From the NCBI GenBank assembly GCA_012845835.1, contig JABAKD010000001.1, positions 13,919,684 through 13,983,683 on the forward strand: DNA of 64,000 bases. Reading direction: 5' to 3'. Positions within the stretch are counted from its first letter, which is position 1; every line of letters begins with the position of its first letter. This DNA comes from Undaria pinnatifida. Lineage: Eukaryota; Sar; Phaeophyceae; Laminariales; Alariaceae. The notes beneath the pieces are model-generated. The model did not search any database. It was given only the letters and a program-made list of their open reading frames with translations, and was not told the origin of the DNA. Of the stretch, positions 33,001-40,219 are shown in pieces. The position numbers and the translations under genes were made by a program.

Positions 33001-34060
33001 CGACGGCCCCATCAGAGGAACAATCGACCGAACGCCCGAACGCAATCGCCGTCAAAATAGGAACGAAACGCCCCGCCAGAGAAGCAGCGAGACTCCTTAG
33101 CTCCCCCCCATGCCCTGCCCCCGCCCCCGCCACTGCCGCAGCATGCGGCGGTGTTACGAGCGGGGTTGGTCGGAGGGTTTTATTGGGGGAGTGGGTCGGT
33201 AGGGGTGCTGTTCGAGGCCCGTTTTCGTGCTGGTGTTCGGGTCTGCGCCCGGGTCCGTGCCGCCCTGTCTGGGTGTCTGAGGCTTGTAATAAGCTCTTGA
33301 GGATCAGCGGAAATGCGACAAAAACCCAGCAATACGAACAAAACGAAAACCGTACTACGTAAGAAACCATGCAGTCATGATATTGCATATACTCCCCATG
33401 ACTGCGATCCAATCAACAGGCCGGCACGCTCTTGCACGAGGTCACTTGAGGGGTATAGCGCCATCACGTGTGGCACGAGGAGCAGGCAGAAGGAACCGGC
33501 ACACATAGGGTTGTTACAAAGTGCCAAATAATCAGCTACGTGTACAACTTGTCATCGTTTGGTAGGTGAAACAAGTAACTATCTAGTGCAGTTGTTTAGG
33601 AGACATAACAGGACAAAAAATGTCTTCCGGAACATGATATTAAATTAACGTGTTAAAATGTCTCAAATTTCGCACATCTGCACGTAGTACATATCTCGAC
33701 GACACCGGCCTTACTGCGGAACTAAGACCAGGTATTCCCTACCACAGTAACTGCTACCAGGTACCACTCCTACACCAACTCGTTGCACTTTTGCATGGGC
33801 TACACCATACAGATTTTCCTGAAAGATCTAGATAATCAAGTTAATATCGGGCATCTGTCCGACGTGTGATATATTCATACCATAAATATTTGGCATCTAC
33901 TGAGTGCACCCGCTTCCCCTAAATACTAGACACCTGGGTAAGAGCGTCTGTTGCGGCTAGCAGGGTCCCCGTTGCCGCCAGGCGTGCCTTCTTGTCTGCT
34001 CCTGTAAGCGCAGTTTGTAGAACGTCGTCGATAGTCGATGGGTCGTGGTCCCTCAGCCAG
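11434..34060 (-). CDS. Large multi-exon HEAT/ARM-like repeat protein (gene model span)
   Basis: At least thirteen minus-strand exons can be chained from 34060 down to 11758 with compatible splice phases. They give about 1.7 thousand residues of a helical-repeat protein. Diagnostic pieces are GDLKVRAAASHGLVSL, ALSWVISNALREKEG, LAAILL-type Ala/Leu helices, LFSRLTPLLILKAIPPEAL, YEYDQ-VQKIAAEVSGKLPP and DVARAQQGAINCLAILLE. The order 'LL.L..iP', '.fe.d.v.kiAaelsG...p...fp' and 'D.....qqgaidCLa' recalls an uncharacterised plant ARM-repeat superfamily protein from memory; this is not verified. Such proteins are usually scaffolds. Long low-complexity inserts (Asn/Gly, Asn/Pro, Gly/Asp, Ser/Asn) sit between helical segments. 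The 5' end is not found, and a small exon probably lies between 16.7 and 14.8 kb because phases there do not match. Confidence 0.6.
11758..12102 (-). CDS. HEAT/ARM-like gene, exon 13
   Basis: Acceptor gtgtctag follows a T/C-rich stretch; donor CAG|GTGCGG at 11757. It has 115 codons in phase 0 on both sides. It begins GVFAMVYRTKGLF, then carries a degenerate SGISGT repeat and a Thr/Asn tract (11870-11915), and resumes helical sequence DDVMGVACDALDQSQDEQ. The low-complexity middle is encoded by a trinucleotide repeat. Confidence 0.5.
12643..14453. other. Intron 12 portion with element B inside element L; no other gene
   Basis: 12720-12990 matches 58225-58345 (tcctccggcggatggggaaaa, then agctcacca, then cgctagctggcgca). 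The match is interrupted here by element B at 12765-12853. A MITE-A-like end lies at 12643 (acgcgtgctacgatagaggt). The rest, including short frames at 13417-13791 and 13899-14087, shows no supported exon. Confidence 0.5.
12765..12853 (+). mobile_element. Element B, copy 2, nested in element L
   Basis: Flanked by L-type sequence whose uninterrupted version is at 58250-58265. Comparing the two gives element limits of about gttaacgcc..gggacta and suggests a TTA/TAA target duplication. Confidence 0.6.
14454..14844 (-). CDS. HEAT/ARM-like gene, exon 12
   Basis: The acceptor after a strong pyrimidine tract, ctatacacag, opens a frame starting with one base. It encodes DGDVARAQQGAINCLAILLE, an Ala/Leu helix typical of ARM/HEAT proteins, then a His/Pro-rich linker, KLCDVPGFVASVAVVGVVEE and an acidic Asp run. 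The best exit is a GC donor, CAG|GCAAGA at 14453, leaving phase 0 as exon 13 requires. The entry phase does not fit exon 11 directly, so at least one exon between them is unaccounted for. Confidence 0.5.
16268..16362 (+). repeat. Tandem repeat with CCAATCA motifs
   Basis: Three to four spaced copies of agccaatcaaaagc at roughly 35-bp intervals. CCAAT is a classical promoter element in eukaryotes. Here it lies inside an intron of the minus-strand gene, so it may be only a minisatellite. Confidence 0.6.
16400..16575. mobile_element. MITE-like element G, copy 2
   Basis: Begins tgagctcctaacacgagggg and ends cacttgaggagctcaaccgg, so the ends carry inverted gagctcct words. It is clearly homologous to 5218-5405. 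Confidence 0.65.
16725..16907 (-). CDS. HEAT/ARM-like gene, exon 11
   Basis: Acceptor ttcgcgcag and donor GCG|GTGAGAAAG enclose exactly 61 codons, phase 0. It encodes VQKIAAEVSGKLPPRLTFP followed by a Ser/acid-rich helix pair ending SSGTLAA. Joined to exon 10 it reads YEYDQ-VQKIAAEVSGK, a natural helix continuation that supports both splice sites. Confidence 0.6.
17483..17926 (-). CDS. HEAT/ARM-like gene, exon 10
   Basis: 148 codons, phase 0 both ends; donor CAG|GTGACT, acceptor gtgaag. It opens ALLFSRLTPLLILKAIPPEA, a classical hydrophobic helix. It then holds a ~90-residue Gly run broken by Asp, Val and His (a CAC/CAT trinucleotide array on the plus strand, 17575-17830) and an Asp-rich block, and closes RRCLEDLSSLLLERSSRVYE. 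The low-complexity insert splits two helices that would otherwise be adjacent. The acceptor lacks a strong pyrimidine tract, so the left edge could move slightly. Confidence 0.55.
17927..18903 (-). other. Intron with degenerate ccatattaccat repeat
   Basis: 18000-18400 is a string of loosely repeated words such as accatattaccatg and cacattgtcatg about 15-20 bp long. 18480-18590 is a G-rich tract. No exon seen. Confidence 0.5.
18904..20191 (-). CDS. HEAT/ARM-like gene, exon 9 (with one-base frame slip)
   Basis: The largest low-complexity exon. It starts after ccttccag in phase 0 with VMGDLVVRGVDPPDALCALL. An Asn/Gly repeat follows (encoded near 19800-20105), then RVLKSLPLWAKRLKRRSDA, an Asn/Pro repeat (near 19440-19660) and a helical FSECLEAIAIKALAAPEDPL. 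A 14-base C run at 19045-19058 shifts the frame. Past it, the other frame reads IIEGVRAPTVAGVFGIVRKR and QAHLTEALLGEE up to donor GAG|GTGAGG. The exon is 1288 bp, exactly one base too long for its flanking phases, so the run is probably mis-sized or polymorphic; a hidden intron is the alternative. Confidence 0.55.
20192..20444 (-). other. Short intron 8
   Basis: 253 bp between donor CAG|GTGAGAGG and acceptor ccttccag. It is C/T-rich on the plus strand with no repeat-element match. Confidence 0.5.
20445..20529 (-). CDS. HEAT/ARM-like gene, exon 8 (begins inside a MITE end)
   Basis: An 85-bp exon with acceptor ctctgttgtag and donor CAG|GTGAGAG. It needs one base to complete the Arg codon from exon 7 and then reads KRRYTGEGGGGDGRG and GEWGAWQ, ending phase 0 as exon 9 requires. 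Its first nine bases fall within the terminal inverted repeat of a MITE-A copy (20521-20789), and the splice acceptor itself is part of that terminal repeat. It is low complexity, so the support is phase and splice motifs rather than homology. Confidence 0.5.
20521..20789 (-). mobile_element. MITE-A copy that makes up intron 7
   Basis: 269 bp. On the plus strand the left end is cgacgtttcctacaacagag and the right end acctccatctaaagtagcat followed by gggtc. Both are degenerate versions of the family terminus GACGCGTGCTACGATAGAGG. The internal landmarks cctgaatgac, gaggctccttgaccc and ctcaagtgagga agree with the family. The intron it fills runs from 20805 to 20530, so about 94% of the intron is the element. 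Confidence 0.7.
20806..20988 (-). CDS. HEAT/ARM-like gene, exon 7
   Basis: Acceptor actctggag and donor GGCAG|GTCAGT; enters with one base completing a Ser codon and leaves in phase 2. It encodes GDLKVRAAASHGLVSLDPAW then LIPRLCRRLRDEEEE and a Gly-rich tail. This is the clearest HEAT-like helix pair in the gene. A G run in the preceding intron (about 21042-21070) makes upstream sequence unreliable. Confidence 0.6.
21514..21772 (-). mobile_element. MITE-A copy
   Basis: Ends gcgtgataggggcagcac and ggtgcacctctcctgtggta. Internally it has ctaggcgatgggattc and gaggtgtggagagcttcctc in the reverse of the usual order, so the element is inverted relative to 23738. Confidence 0.6.
21850..22990. repeat. 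GATCTAGAT-rich array, copy 2 of family K
   Basis: A lead segment (21850-22010) resembles 940-1060. A long field follows of gatctagat, gatctagatcgtgg and ctagatgatctag words, dozens within 1 kb. These words are nearly palindromic and contain overlapping GATC and CTAG. Confidence 0.8.
23224..23320 (+). mobile_element. Element B, copy 3
   Basis: gcctttacaactggaaaccc through tagtatagggagggctt. It sits in what looks like a MITE-A fragment (cactttcttagtgacgggg..gctccttga). Confidence 0.6.
23540..23628 (-). mobile_element. Element B, inverted copy
   Basis: Reads gtacccctccctataaaac then gggtttccagttgtagacgc on the plus strand, the reverse complement of the B consensus. Confidence 0.6.
23738..24069 (+). 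mobile_element. MITE-A, well preserved copy
   Basis: 332 bp bounded by gatgcgtgctacgatagaga and atacctctatcgtagcaccc. Internal landmarks are gttcctcac, cttgacccaaaaaactgatt, ccatggcctaggcacacaa and gacgattttgggttaaggag. It is non-coding. Confidence 0.75.
24828..24931 (-). CDS. HEAT/ARM-like gene, exon 6
   Basis: Acceptor gaggcccgcag, donor GACAG|GTAGTA. It enters in phase 0 and leaves two bases. It encodes MSARMIPVPSPPSG then ITVRGQGVALMAAIGEHLID, a short helix that joins SGDLKVRAAASHG of exon 7. The Met at the start is internal, not a start codon. Confidence 0.55.
25780..26330. repeat. (CCAA)n degenerate array
   Basis: More than 500 bp of ccaaccaac with interspersed gaccgacc and caaatatcaaaccca units. 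Similar shorter blocks are at 26640-26890 and 27490-27790. Confidence 0.85.
27209..27491 (+). mobile_element. MITE-A copy
   Basis: 283 bp; ends gacgcatgctacgatggagg and acatacctctatcgtagccc. Internal tttctgaggctcctt and gacgattttgggttaaagga. It lies between two CCAA arrays. Confidence 0.75.
27788..27982 (-). CDS. HEAT/ARM-like gene, exon 5
   Basis: 65 codons, phase 0 both ends; acceptor cgttgttatcag preceded by a long pyrimidine tract, donor GAG|GTTGGT. It encodes RLAASALSWVISNALREKEG, then VDVPPLVELLGQGDVAAAAA and ERPLVVIPE, an ARM-like pair of helices. Its last ~36 bp plus the intron border are repeated at 27618-27645 with minor changes. Confidence 0.6.
27983..28341 (-). other. Intron 4
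   Basis: 359 bp, strongly pyrimidine-rich on the minus strand near its 3' end. No repeat element recognised. Confidence 0.5.
28342..28614 (-). CDS. HEAT/ARM-like gene, exon 4
   Basis: 91 codons, phase 0 at both ends; acceptor cctctgcag and donor CACAG|GTGAAG. It begins PPAGLEEGRWLALRKLCLGL, passes through a Gly/Ala/Ser-rich spacer with an acidic end, and closes DDLVGELQGALVRSLGCAKP. Again helical segments flank a Gly-rich insert. Confidence 0.6.
28615..29073 (-). other. Intron 3
   Basis: 459 bp, C/T-rich near both ends. Open frames in it lack phase-compatible splice sites. Confidence 0.5.
29074..29363 (-). CDS. HEAT/ARM-like gene, exon 3
   Basis: Enters with two bases completing an Asp codon and leaves in phase 0 at GTG|GTGAGA. 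A Gly-rich stretch comes first, then HHASWHLAGTIPVLLGSRLW, another Gly run and SELREFVRELEACDPRLLEV, a clear amphipathic helix. Phase agreement with exon 2 on one side and exon 4 on the other supports the model. Confidence 0.6.
29430..29935. repeat. ~116-bp tandem repeat
   Basis: Four to five diverged units. Each contains atagtgcctactg, ccggtggaatcgcttggcac, acaggaacccgcttacac and tagtacggg followed by a G run. Confidence 0.8.
30003..30343 (+). mobile_element. MITE-A copy carrying a nested element B
   Basis: Ends gacacatgctacgataaagg and gatacctctatcgtagaacg. Element B is inserted in inverse orientation at 30072-30150. Confidence 0.7.
30365..30450 (+). mobile_element. Element B copy
   Basis: cttttacaactggaaacccg, tttggggacaaattacttgg, then agaaaggggttttcgcgctc. 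It follows a MITE-A copy directly. Confidence 0.6.
30695..31012. mobile_element. MITE-like element H, copy 2
   Basis: About 318 bp, ends gtgagtccgcc and gtgccgactaac. Shares gtcggctggcgaa, acacgcatggaaacc and aagtcggatagtcggca with 4835-5155. Confidence 0.6.
31103..31461 (+). mobile_element. MITE-A copy carrying a nested element B
   Basis: Starts gacgcacgctacggtagaga and ends tctagcgtagcacacgcc. The conserved gattttgggtta is split by element B (31310-31398) before the expected ccccgtcattcag. Confidence 0.7.
31500..31760. repeat. GATC/CTAG-rich repeat, copy 3 of family K
   Basis: ctagataatctagataatct and related words, with a tail that includes gatctttctgacgtcttgcg. Related to 895-1190 and 21850-22990. 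Confidence 0.6.
32053..33295 (-). CDS. HEAT/ARM-like gene, exon 2
   Basis: 1243-bp exon, phase 0 entry at cctcaag, one-base exit at GAAG|GTAAGG. Helical stretches include ELRSLAASLAGRFVPILTAI, VCFAAECALSLTRAAAQVAV, AVRLLAGLATVSTIPLLDLA and GLAVRAIRDLTALLASAVEM ending in RLEELEKGRRRVLE. Between them lie Ser/Asn-rich (trinucleotide-encoded), Glu/Gly-rich and Gly/Tyr-rich spacers. The alternation of hydrophobic helix pairs with low-complexity spacers matches the rest of the gene. Confidence 0.6.
33296..33933 (-). other. Intron 1 of the model
   Basis: Includes a short K-type fragment near 33822-33880 (gatctagataatc, then catctgtccgacgtgtg). No exon seen. Confidence 0.5.
33934..34060 (-). CDS. 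HEAT/ARM-like gene, first recognised exon
   Basis: Donor CCCAG|GTGTCT, phase 0 exit matching exon 2. It encodes WLRDHDPSTIDDVLQTALTG then KKARLAATGTLLAATDALTQ, a typical helix-turn-helix of an ARM/HEAT repeat. Upstream lies a (GGTGTT)n tract with acceptor gtaag, so the left edge is uncertain and further 5' exons must exist. A frame reading RLAKRLTALRAWCKQYLR at about 34588-34660 looks protein-like but its splice phase does not fit. Confidence 0.5.
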
Positions 34061-34074
34061 CTTACCATCGGCAG

Positions 34075-34215
34075 TGGTGGTGGTGTTGGTGTTGGTGTTG
34101 GTGTTGGTGTTGGTGTTGGTGTTGGTATTGGTGTTGGTGTTGGTGTTGGTGTTGGTGGTGGCCGTGGCGGCGGTATTGGTGTTGGTGTTGGTGGTGTTGG
34201 TGGTCGTGTCGGTGG
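34075..34215. repeat. (GGTGTT)n microsatellite
   Basis: About 20 hexamer units ggtgtt with interruptions, upstream of the first recognised exon of the minus-strand gene. Confidence 0.85.
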
Positions 34216-34721
34216 TGACAATTTTGGAGGTGGTGGTGGTTGTGGCGTTGGTGGCGTTGGTGTTGGTCGTGATGGTGATGGGGGGTTGGTGGTGGTAGTG
34301 GTGATGATAGTGTTCGTGGTAGTTATGGTGTTGGTGTTGTCAGTGATGTTGACGTTGTTGGTGGTGATTTGATGTCGATGTCGATGTTAGTGTTGATGTC
34401 GGTGTTTATGCCAATGTCGATATCGATGTCGATGAGACGCAGGGGCGGCGGAGGCGAACGGGGGGGGGTGGGGGGGTGGGGGTGTACTCAGTTTGCGCAT
34501 GGCCGTAGTCGTTTGACCATAGATCCTCGCATCCCTATTATGCCGGGATGGAGCACGTCGGGTTTTCATCAACCTCGCAGGTATTGCTTGCACCAAGCGC
34601 GAAGCGCCGTGAGGCGTTTGGCGAGTCGCAGGAAGGGTGAACTGCATCCTTCCAAGAACCGCTTGGAAGTCGGATTTCTGTATCTTGTGCCTACTTTCTT
34701 GCTTATGGAATACAGCGCAAA

Positions 34722-35705
34722 TTAGTTACTTTGTTTTCTGGTGTGGCCAGTCCAGAAACACAATGGGCATTACTATGTAACTGCCTCGTGGGCGTTTTGT
34801 CATACTCACACTACGTGAAGCGACCATTCCCTTTGTGCGGAGTTAGGGTTCTCCACCCCCCACAATATAATCTAACTCGATAACCATCATGGTAACCGCC
34901 ACAAAAATAACAAAACAAAACGGTACCCTGTTTGTCTAGCTCACGCAGTGATTGGCATGTTTTACAGCGTCATCGAAGGGGCGGGGGGGTATCAAGAGTG
35001 AACAGTAACATACAGGGGTGGGGGGGGTGGGGGGACGACGAGGCCGGATCTCACAAATAGGAGCGGATCGAGGTTACAACTAAAACTAGAGCAGTCGTTC
35101 GGCAAGGCTTAAGTCGACATCTAGCTATTAGTCATTCGTTTTCCATCTAGGGGCTATCTATCCGACACATTGGATTTTCTTACTTGAAGCAAGGTTCGTC
35201 GAATGCGGGGTACAACTCTTCTCCGCGAGTCGCGGCCGACCCTGACATGCGCCTCCCTAGAGGTCGCAGTCTTCTGCTTGTCGATGGGATGGCGCACAGT
35301 TAGTTAAGACCCGCAAATAAGAAACAACGCCAGGGTATGTAGTTAATAATTGAGGCTCGGCTCTTCACGGAAAACAATAAACATTATGCAAGGAACGCAG
35401 CTCATACTGGCCAACTGACTCGTCGACTAAAAGCCAAATAGCCAGCCCCGCTGCGTAGCGACTAGATACAAGTCGCGAAATCCTGATGTCTCTCAGCCCT
35501 ACCAACACAGCTATTCAAAAGTCGCCAGACTGAATACTTCACTAGCTGTCAGGATTGCAATTTCTCAATGTTCGTCAACTTGGGGCGGGGTTGACCCTAA
35601 ATAGGCACACCGGAAGATATAAAAAACGAGACCTGCGCGAGTTTCTCTGTACCATGTTACACCGTGCCAATAACCTCAGCTGGAAATTTCCACTGAACAA
35701 AGAAA
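34722..35705. other. No gene recognised
   Basis: No supported exon. 35400-35570 contains words resembling element H (ctgactcgtcgactaaa, gtagcgactag) but no clear ends. Confidence 0.4.
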
Positions 35706-36517
35706 CTTAGGGCCCAGATTAACGAAGAGTCAGGGAAAATCGTAATTCGACTTTTTTTTTTTATTGCATGAAAAATACACGAAAAATTCAACTCTGCTTA
35801 TTATCAAGGAACGGCGTAGTGCGTTCTAGAATAAAAAAAAACGCGAAAGGGCCGACGAACACCCGTGGGCAACGACCGAGGCGAGCGATGGCGCGCGTTC
35901 TCCCCGGAGCGCCGCGGCTAGCGGCAGATTGTTTTGGCTGGCAGCGGCTAGGAGGCTATGGCTCTAGGGGTCTCTTGGATGGGCTGGCGCCACCCCGCCG
36001 CCCGACACGGGCAGCAGCGACGGGGATATAGCGGTCGAACTTCTGAGCGAAGTCGTGATGTGGTAGTTGGTCGTGTTACTTTCGAGGTGCAGGGCGACGA
36101 AAAACTGGGTGTGCGGTGGTCTCGAACTGTTTTCGAATAGTCGCAGGGTCTACGCTGTGCTAAGGACCTTCGGAGGCCGCGCTGCGGCTGCTCCGGTGGT
36201 CCTACTTCTCGCAATGGTGGCCTCTCGCCTCTCAATCAGCCGACGACATGGCACCAATTTGCGTGGCCGGCTTCGGTTACATAGTACATGCCATGCCTAC
36301 GTGCACCAACTTCCCAAATTGAATATCGATTTTCGACTAAATTCGACCGAGAAAGTCTTTTGTACTTCTTTGTTGAATTTGATATTTCGCAATAACTCTG
36401 AGAATGCCTGCTTGGTGATTCATTTTTTGACTAATCAGATGCATAGTAAATTCAATTCTAAAAAAAAAAATCGTAATCCGATTTTGGCAAATTCCTCGTT
36501 AATTCGGGCCCTTAGGA
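35706..36517. mobile_element. ~0.8-kb element with terminal inverted repeats
   Basis: Starts acttagggcccagattaacg and ends cgttaattcgggcccttagg. The inverted match extends inward with mismatches (gaaaatcgtaattcgac against aaatcgtaatccgatttt). Inside, a GC-rich block (35880-36240) with overlapping Arg/Ala/Gly-rich frames is flanked by AT-rich sequence. No transposase motif was seen, so it looks non-autonomous. Confidence 0.6.
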
Positions 36518-38290
36518 GAAGTTACACGAAAAAAAGGGTAGAACGCACCCTGTAGCTACAAGAATCTAGCCGGAATCCCGGTTTCATATTACAGTAGTGT
36601 GCGTGCTGTGTTCGGCTCGTCATGTGTACATGAAGAACACCAACTTTCTAATATCCACACCTCAGGGATGATACTTACCCGAACTCGGCTTTTCCAATCA
36701 CTTGCCGGTAGTACAGAACCCGTGCGCACAATATTAATTACCCTACCTTTGTACAACCACCTTGTTGGCCCTGGTACCAGCCATTCATAGCAACAAGGGT
36801 AGTCAACAATCTACATCCTTGAGGAGGACATACACATCTGTAACGCACGCGATCGAAGTATACACACAGCCTGCAAACATGAGTTTCGACGAAACCCCCC
36901 ATCTCACAGTTGAAGTGGGTTTCCTTTGTTTAAGAACCCGGTAGCTTTGAGGTCGTGAGAGGGAGGCGGCCTCGACAACAACCTCAGTGGGAGCCGCCGT
37001 TGGCTCAAAGTTTAAGCGCATCTCGAAAATGAAGCAGTTCAAGCAGGCGCCCGCCACGAGTATTGCTATAATATTGAGCAAACAGTTACTAAATTTGGCG
37101 TCGAGGCTGAAGTTCTTATTTTTTTGCAACTTCAATTTGGTCGAGGCCCAATTTCTTGTTTTGTGGCCACCATGGAGCACGGGCTACTGTGGGCTAATAT
37201 ATATATATGGGACTCAGGATAGCACCCTACTCTCGACAACGTTTTTTCGGCCACAAGCAATTCTTGTTTATCGTGGGAAAACGGGACGCACTCTCTTCTT
37301 ACTACCGAAGTTCTTGGGAGCAAGAGCTCTCTGATCTTGAGCTCCTTCAACCCTTACGAGTTACGAGGGTACAAGTCTACGATTAAGCGCAAGGCCACTG
37401 CTGCTGCTGCTTGCGTGGTTTTGGACGCTTATATGACGAAATTCAAAAATTAAATTTAACCTCGGCCAGTGCTGCGATGGACCAGAGTAGAAAATTTCGA
37501 CGAAAACCATCTGTGCAGCCTGTGCGTGGTTCCCCAATCGCGCGTGCCATGAAATATGGAGTGTGGAGCCTTGCGAAGGACACACTAGACTATACAGTTA
37601 GTAGGTCGGTGACCGCCGTGGGTCATGTCATCGGTACGTATCGGTACCACAAGTTTTAAATTACTGGTCAGCTGCTTCTGTGCACACCCATAATCTGTAA
37701 TGTACGTACACAGTTTTGACGAAACCTTTTGTTGCAAGCTGCGCGGGGTACTGCGGTCGGGCGTGATATTGGGTGTGCGACCATGCGAAGGATAAATCAT
37801 GTAGCTTGGTGACTGCCGTGTGATACCAGACTGCTGCTGCCGCTGGACCAGAAGACTAGAAAGGGTTTGCTGCCAACTGCCAACTACAGGAGCAAATAAT
37901 CAAATACAGTACCGGGTACCAGGCACGAAAAACGACACATAAGCAGAGCTCGAAACACGTGCAGAAGAACTTACAGGCATGATCTTAGTTCTCGCTTTTG
38001 GCGCCGCCGTGACGCTGCGATGGTGGACGATGCTGCCACTGTCTCCAGCAGGACCTCCCACCCCCTTGCTGAACTTCGAGGAGGCCGTTGCCAAGTTTCA
38101 TTGGCCTGAGAAGCCATTGATCCCACAGCAGTACACAGCAGTTCAGCAGTACAGCAGCGGTACAGCAAGCATTTGAGGAAAAATTAGGTAGCTAAAATTA
38201 GGGTAACCTTGGGTTTTATTATATATGCAGGCTTCGTTGGAAAGGGGCACGCTAGGAAAAAATCCCCCTGTTGGCGTTTGTGTTTTGCAG
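36518..38290. other. Intergenic; several C-type arms
   Basis: C-type arms lie at 36845-36925, 37490-37640 and 37690-37800 (each with agtttcgacgaaacc or similar, then gcaagctgcgc). No exon supported, although the 5' end of the dehydroquinase-like gene may lie here. Confidence 0.45.
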
Positions 38291-38324
38291 TGTTCTGTTT
38301 GCCATACATGTACAGGCTACCCTC

Positions 38325-38844
38325 ATGAAGGCTTCCGCCGGTTTTGTCGAACCAGTCCACGGTGTCGTGCGTCGCTGGATCGGGGGCGCCTTTTTCATTT
38401 CGCCGACAAGTAGTCGCGCTAAACAAACTCTGCTACGACCACATCACGATGAGAGCAGCGTTCCCCTTACGCACACCGGCAGGTCTATTGCCACCACCCG
38501 GAGCTTCGGATCACTTCCGCCGAGTCCACCACTATCACTCCTCGGCAGCACCCACGGTAGGTGTCTCTCAGGAAGCGGCACGGTAATCAGCCCAGAGGAG
38601 AGAATAAGAAGCGCTGCCGCGAGAGTGCGACTGCAATCAAAGCGTGGCGATGATGTCAACGTCAACGTTGACGTCGCCCCTGTCGATGTTCCTCCGGTCG
38701 ATCTGGGCGATCTTCACGACCTAAATGCTGATATTGCTGGGTTTGTTGGTGCCCTTGGGGATCCTGACTTCGACGCTCAGGACGACACTCCGACGTCTCC
38801 CGCCACAGATAGATGCCACGGCCACCACCGCAGTTACCGCACAG
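38325..38844 (+). CDS. Probable 5' exon of the dehydroquinase-like gene
   Basis: An open frame from a Met codon to donor CACAG|GTTAGT, leaving phase 1. It starts MKASAGFVEPVHGVVRRWIG, contains a Ser/Thr/Pro/Arg-rich segment, then EERIRSAAARVRLQSKRGDD and an acidic Val/Asp region (VNVDVAPVDVPPVDLGD), suggesting real coding sequence. The frame also continues 5' to an acceptor tgttttgcag at 38290. Linkage to the exons at 39224-42492 rests only on phases, and no domain is recognised. Confidence 0.4.
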
Positions 38845-39223
38845 GTTAGTCTTGTATCGTCGTTGCCATCAGTTGTTTGTCGCTGGGATATGTGGGCAGT
38901 GCCCCTGACAGGCATACCATTATTGTTTTCCGCGAGTACGCAATAAATCCTTCCTGGGCCATGCAATTGACGTAGGGTGCCATACGAAAGTCTATCGCGT
39001 ATAGAGGCCAGCAAGACCTGGCGACGATTTTCTCATCATCTGCATCGATGGCCATCGATGGCCGTGCGGGTGAGGTTGCATGTGCTGGATCGTACAGCGT
39101 GGCTGGCTTCTGCACACAAAAAACGCTACCAGGTATATTTTTGGCCCGCACTATCAAAGATTGGAGGAATTCTAAATTTGATACTAAGTCTTGTAGTCTA
39201 TGTGATTATGTTTACATTTTCAG

Positions 39224-39261
39224 TCCTCAAGGGGTATCTCTGGTTTACAAAAACAATCCTC
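39224..39261 (+). CDS. Candidate 38-bp micro-exon
   Basis: Between an excellent acceptor (tttacattttcag) and donor (CTC|GTGAGTCT). It takes phase 1 from the exon ending at 38844 and leaves phase 0, as the exon at 40220 needs, reading LKGYLWFTKTIL. Other frames of the same exon are also open, so the call depends on the assumed neighbours. Confidence 0.35.
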
Positions 39262-40219
39262 GTGAGTCTTCGAAGCAGTGCAAACACGTTGGTTTGGTGG
39301 GCTGTCTGCTGCTGCATTATTCGTCTGTGCCACTCCCTAACCGAGTAATGTGGCGTAGAGCATCAGACGAAGTCCAGTCACCCCTTGGAATGGGCCCGGG
39401 CCGGCGAGGATGCACTTGTCCCGCACGGCATGGCCGTGCATGCTGCTGCTGTCGTACAAGCGTGGTGGCTGCGGTACAAATCATTCTTGTTTTGGTTGTA
39501 AATATCTAGACCGAAGGAATATCACAATTAGTATAGAACGGTCTTTACATTTAACACGGGAATATCTTTGTTGTATAGAAAACAACCCAGTATTCAAACG
39601 CGTTGGACACCTCTGCCGCTTGCAGCTGCATGACCCGTCTGCGACCATCCAGCGGGATAGTTGGACTTAAGGCAGCGGAAGAACGCCGTTCAAACTGTTC
39701 TTGATCGCAGCGATGCGGCACTTGTACCCCAAGAGAGTTCTGCTCGAGATCTGTTCGTATCGCATTCGTGCTGGGAGTGTGTTCGAGTTGTGAGCGTGGC
39801 AGGCTTGTGTACGTGTTGTTTTGGAACCACTCAGAGAAACACGGATTTCGTGTGCACGGTGGCGCTGAACACGGTTTTGCCTGTCTAGCGACACGCTCAC
39901 TCATGTGGTCTAAGGGGCCTCTCCGAGCGGCGTCTAGGCTGAGCTCCTCCTCGGCGAGCTGTTGCCCCCGGGGCGATGGCCTTTCTCGCTTCAAAGCATT
40001 TGCAATCGGTTTCACAATTTATTTTAGGCGTTTTGTTTTTCGGGAATCAGCATCCCCTACCATCACGGAATCTATATTTTTGACAAGAGTTAATGCGAGA
40101 ATAACAACAACTAACTACAGAACGCTGCCTAATTAAGCAAAATGACAGCAAAATGACAACGCATTTGTTTTCGTTGGGTTTTGCAACGTCTTCCGCTGTA
40201 CCGAGGTGCAGACCACCAG
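39262..40219 (+). other. Presumed intron, no repeat recognised
   Basis: Open frames on both strands overlap and lack phase-compatible splice sites. Confidence 0.35.

Noticed and set aside
32352-33362. 336-codon plus-strand frame rich in Pro/Ser/Leu
   Set aside because: Antisense to exon 2; the minus frame has matching splice phases and helical-repeat character.
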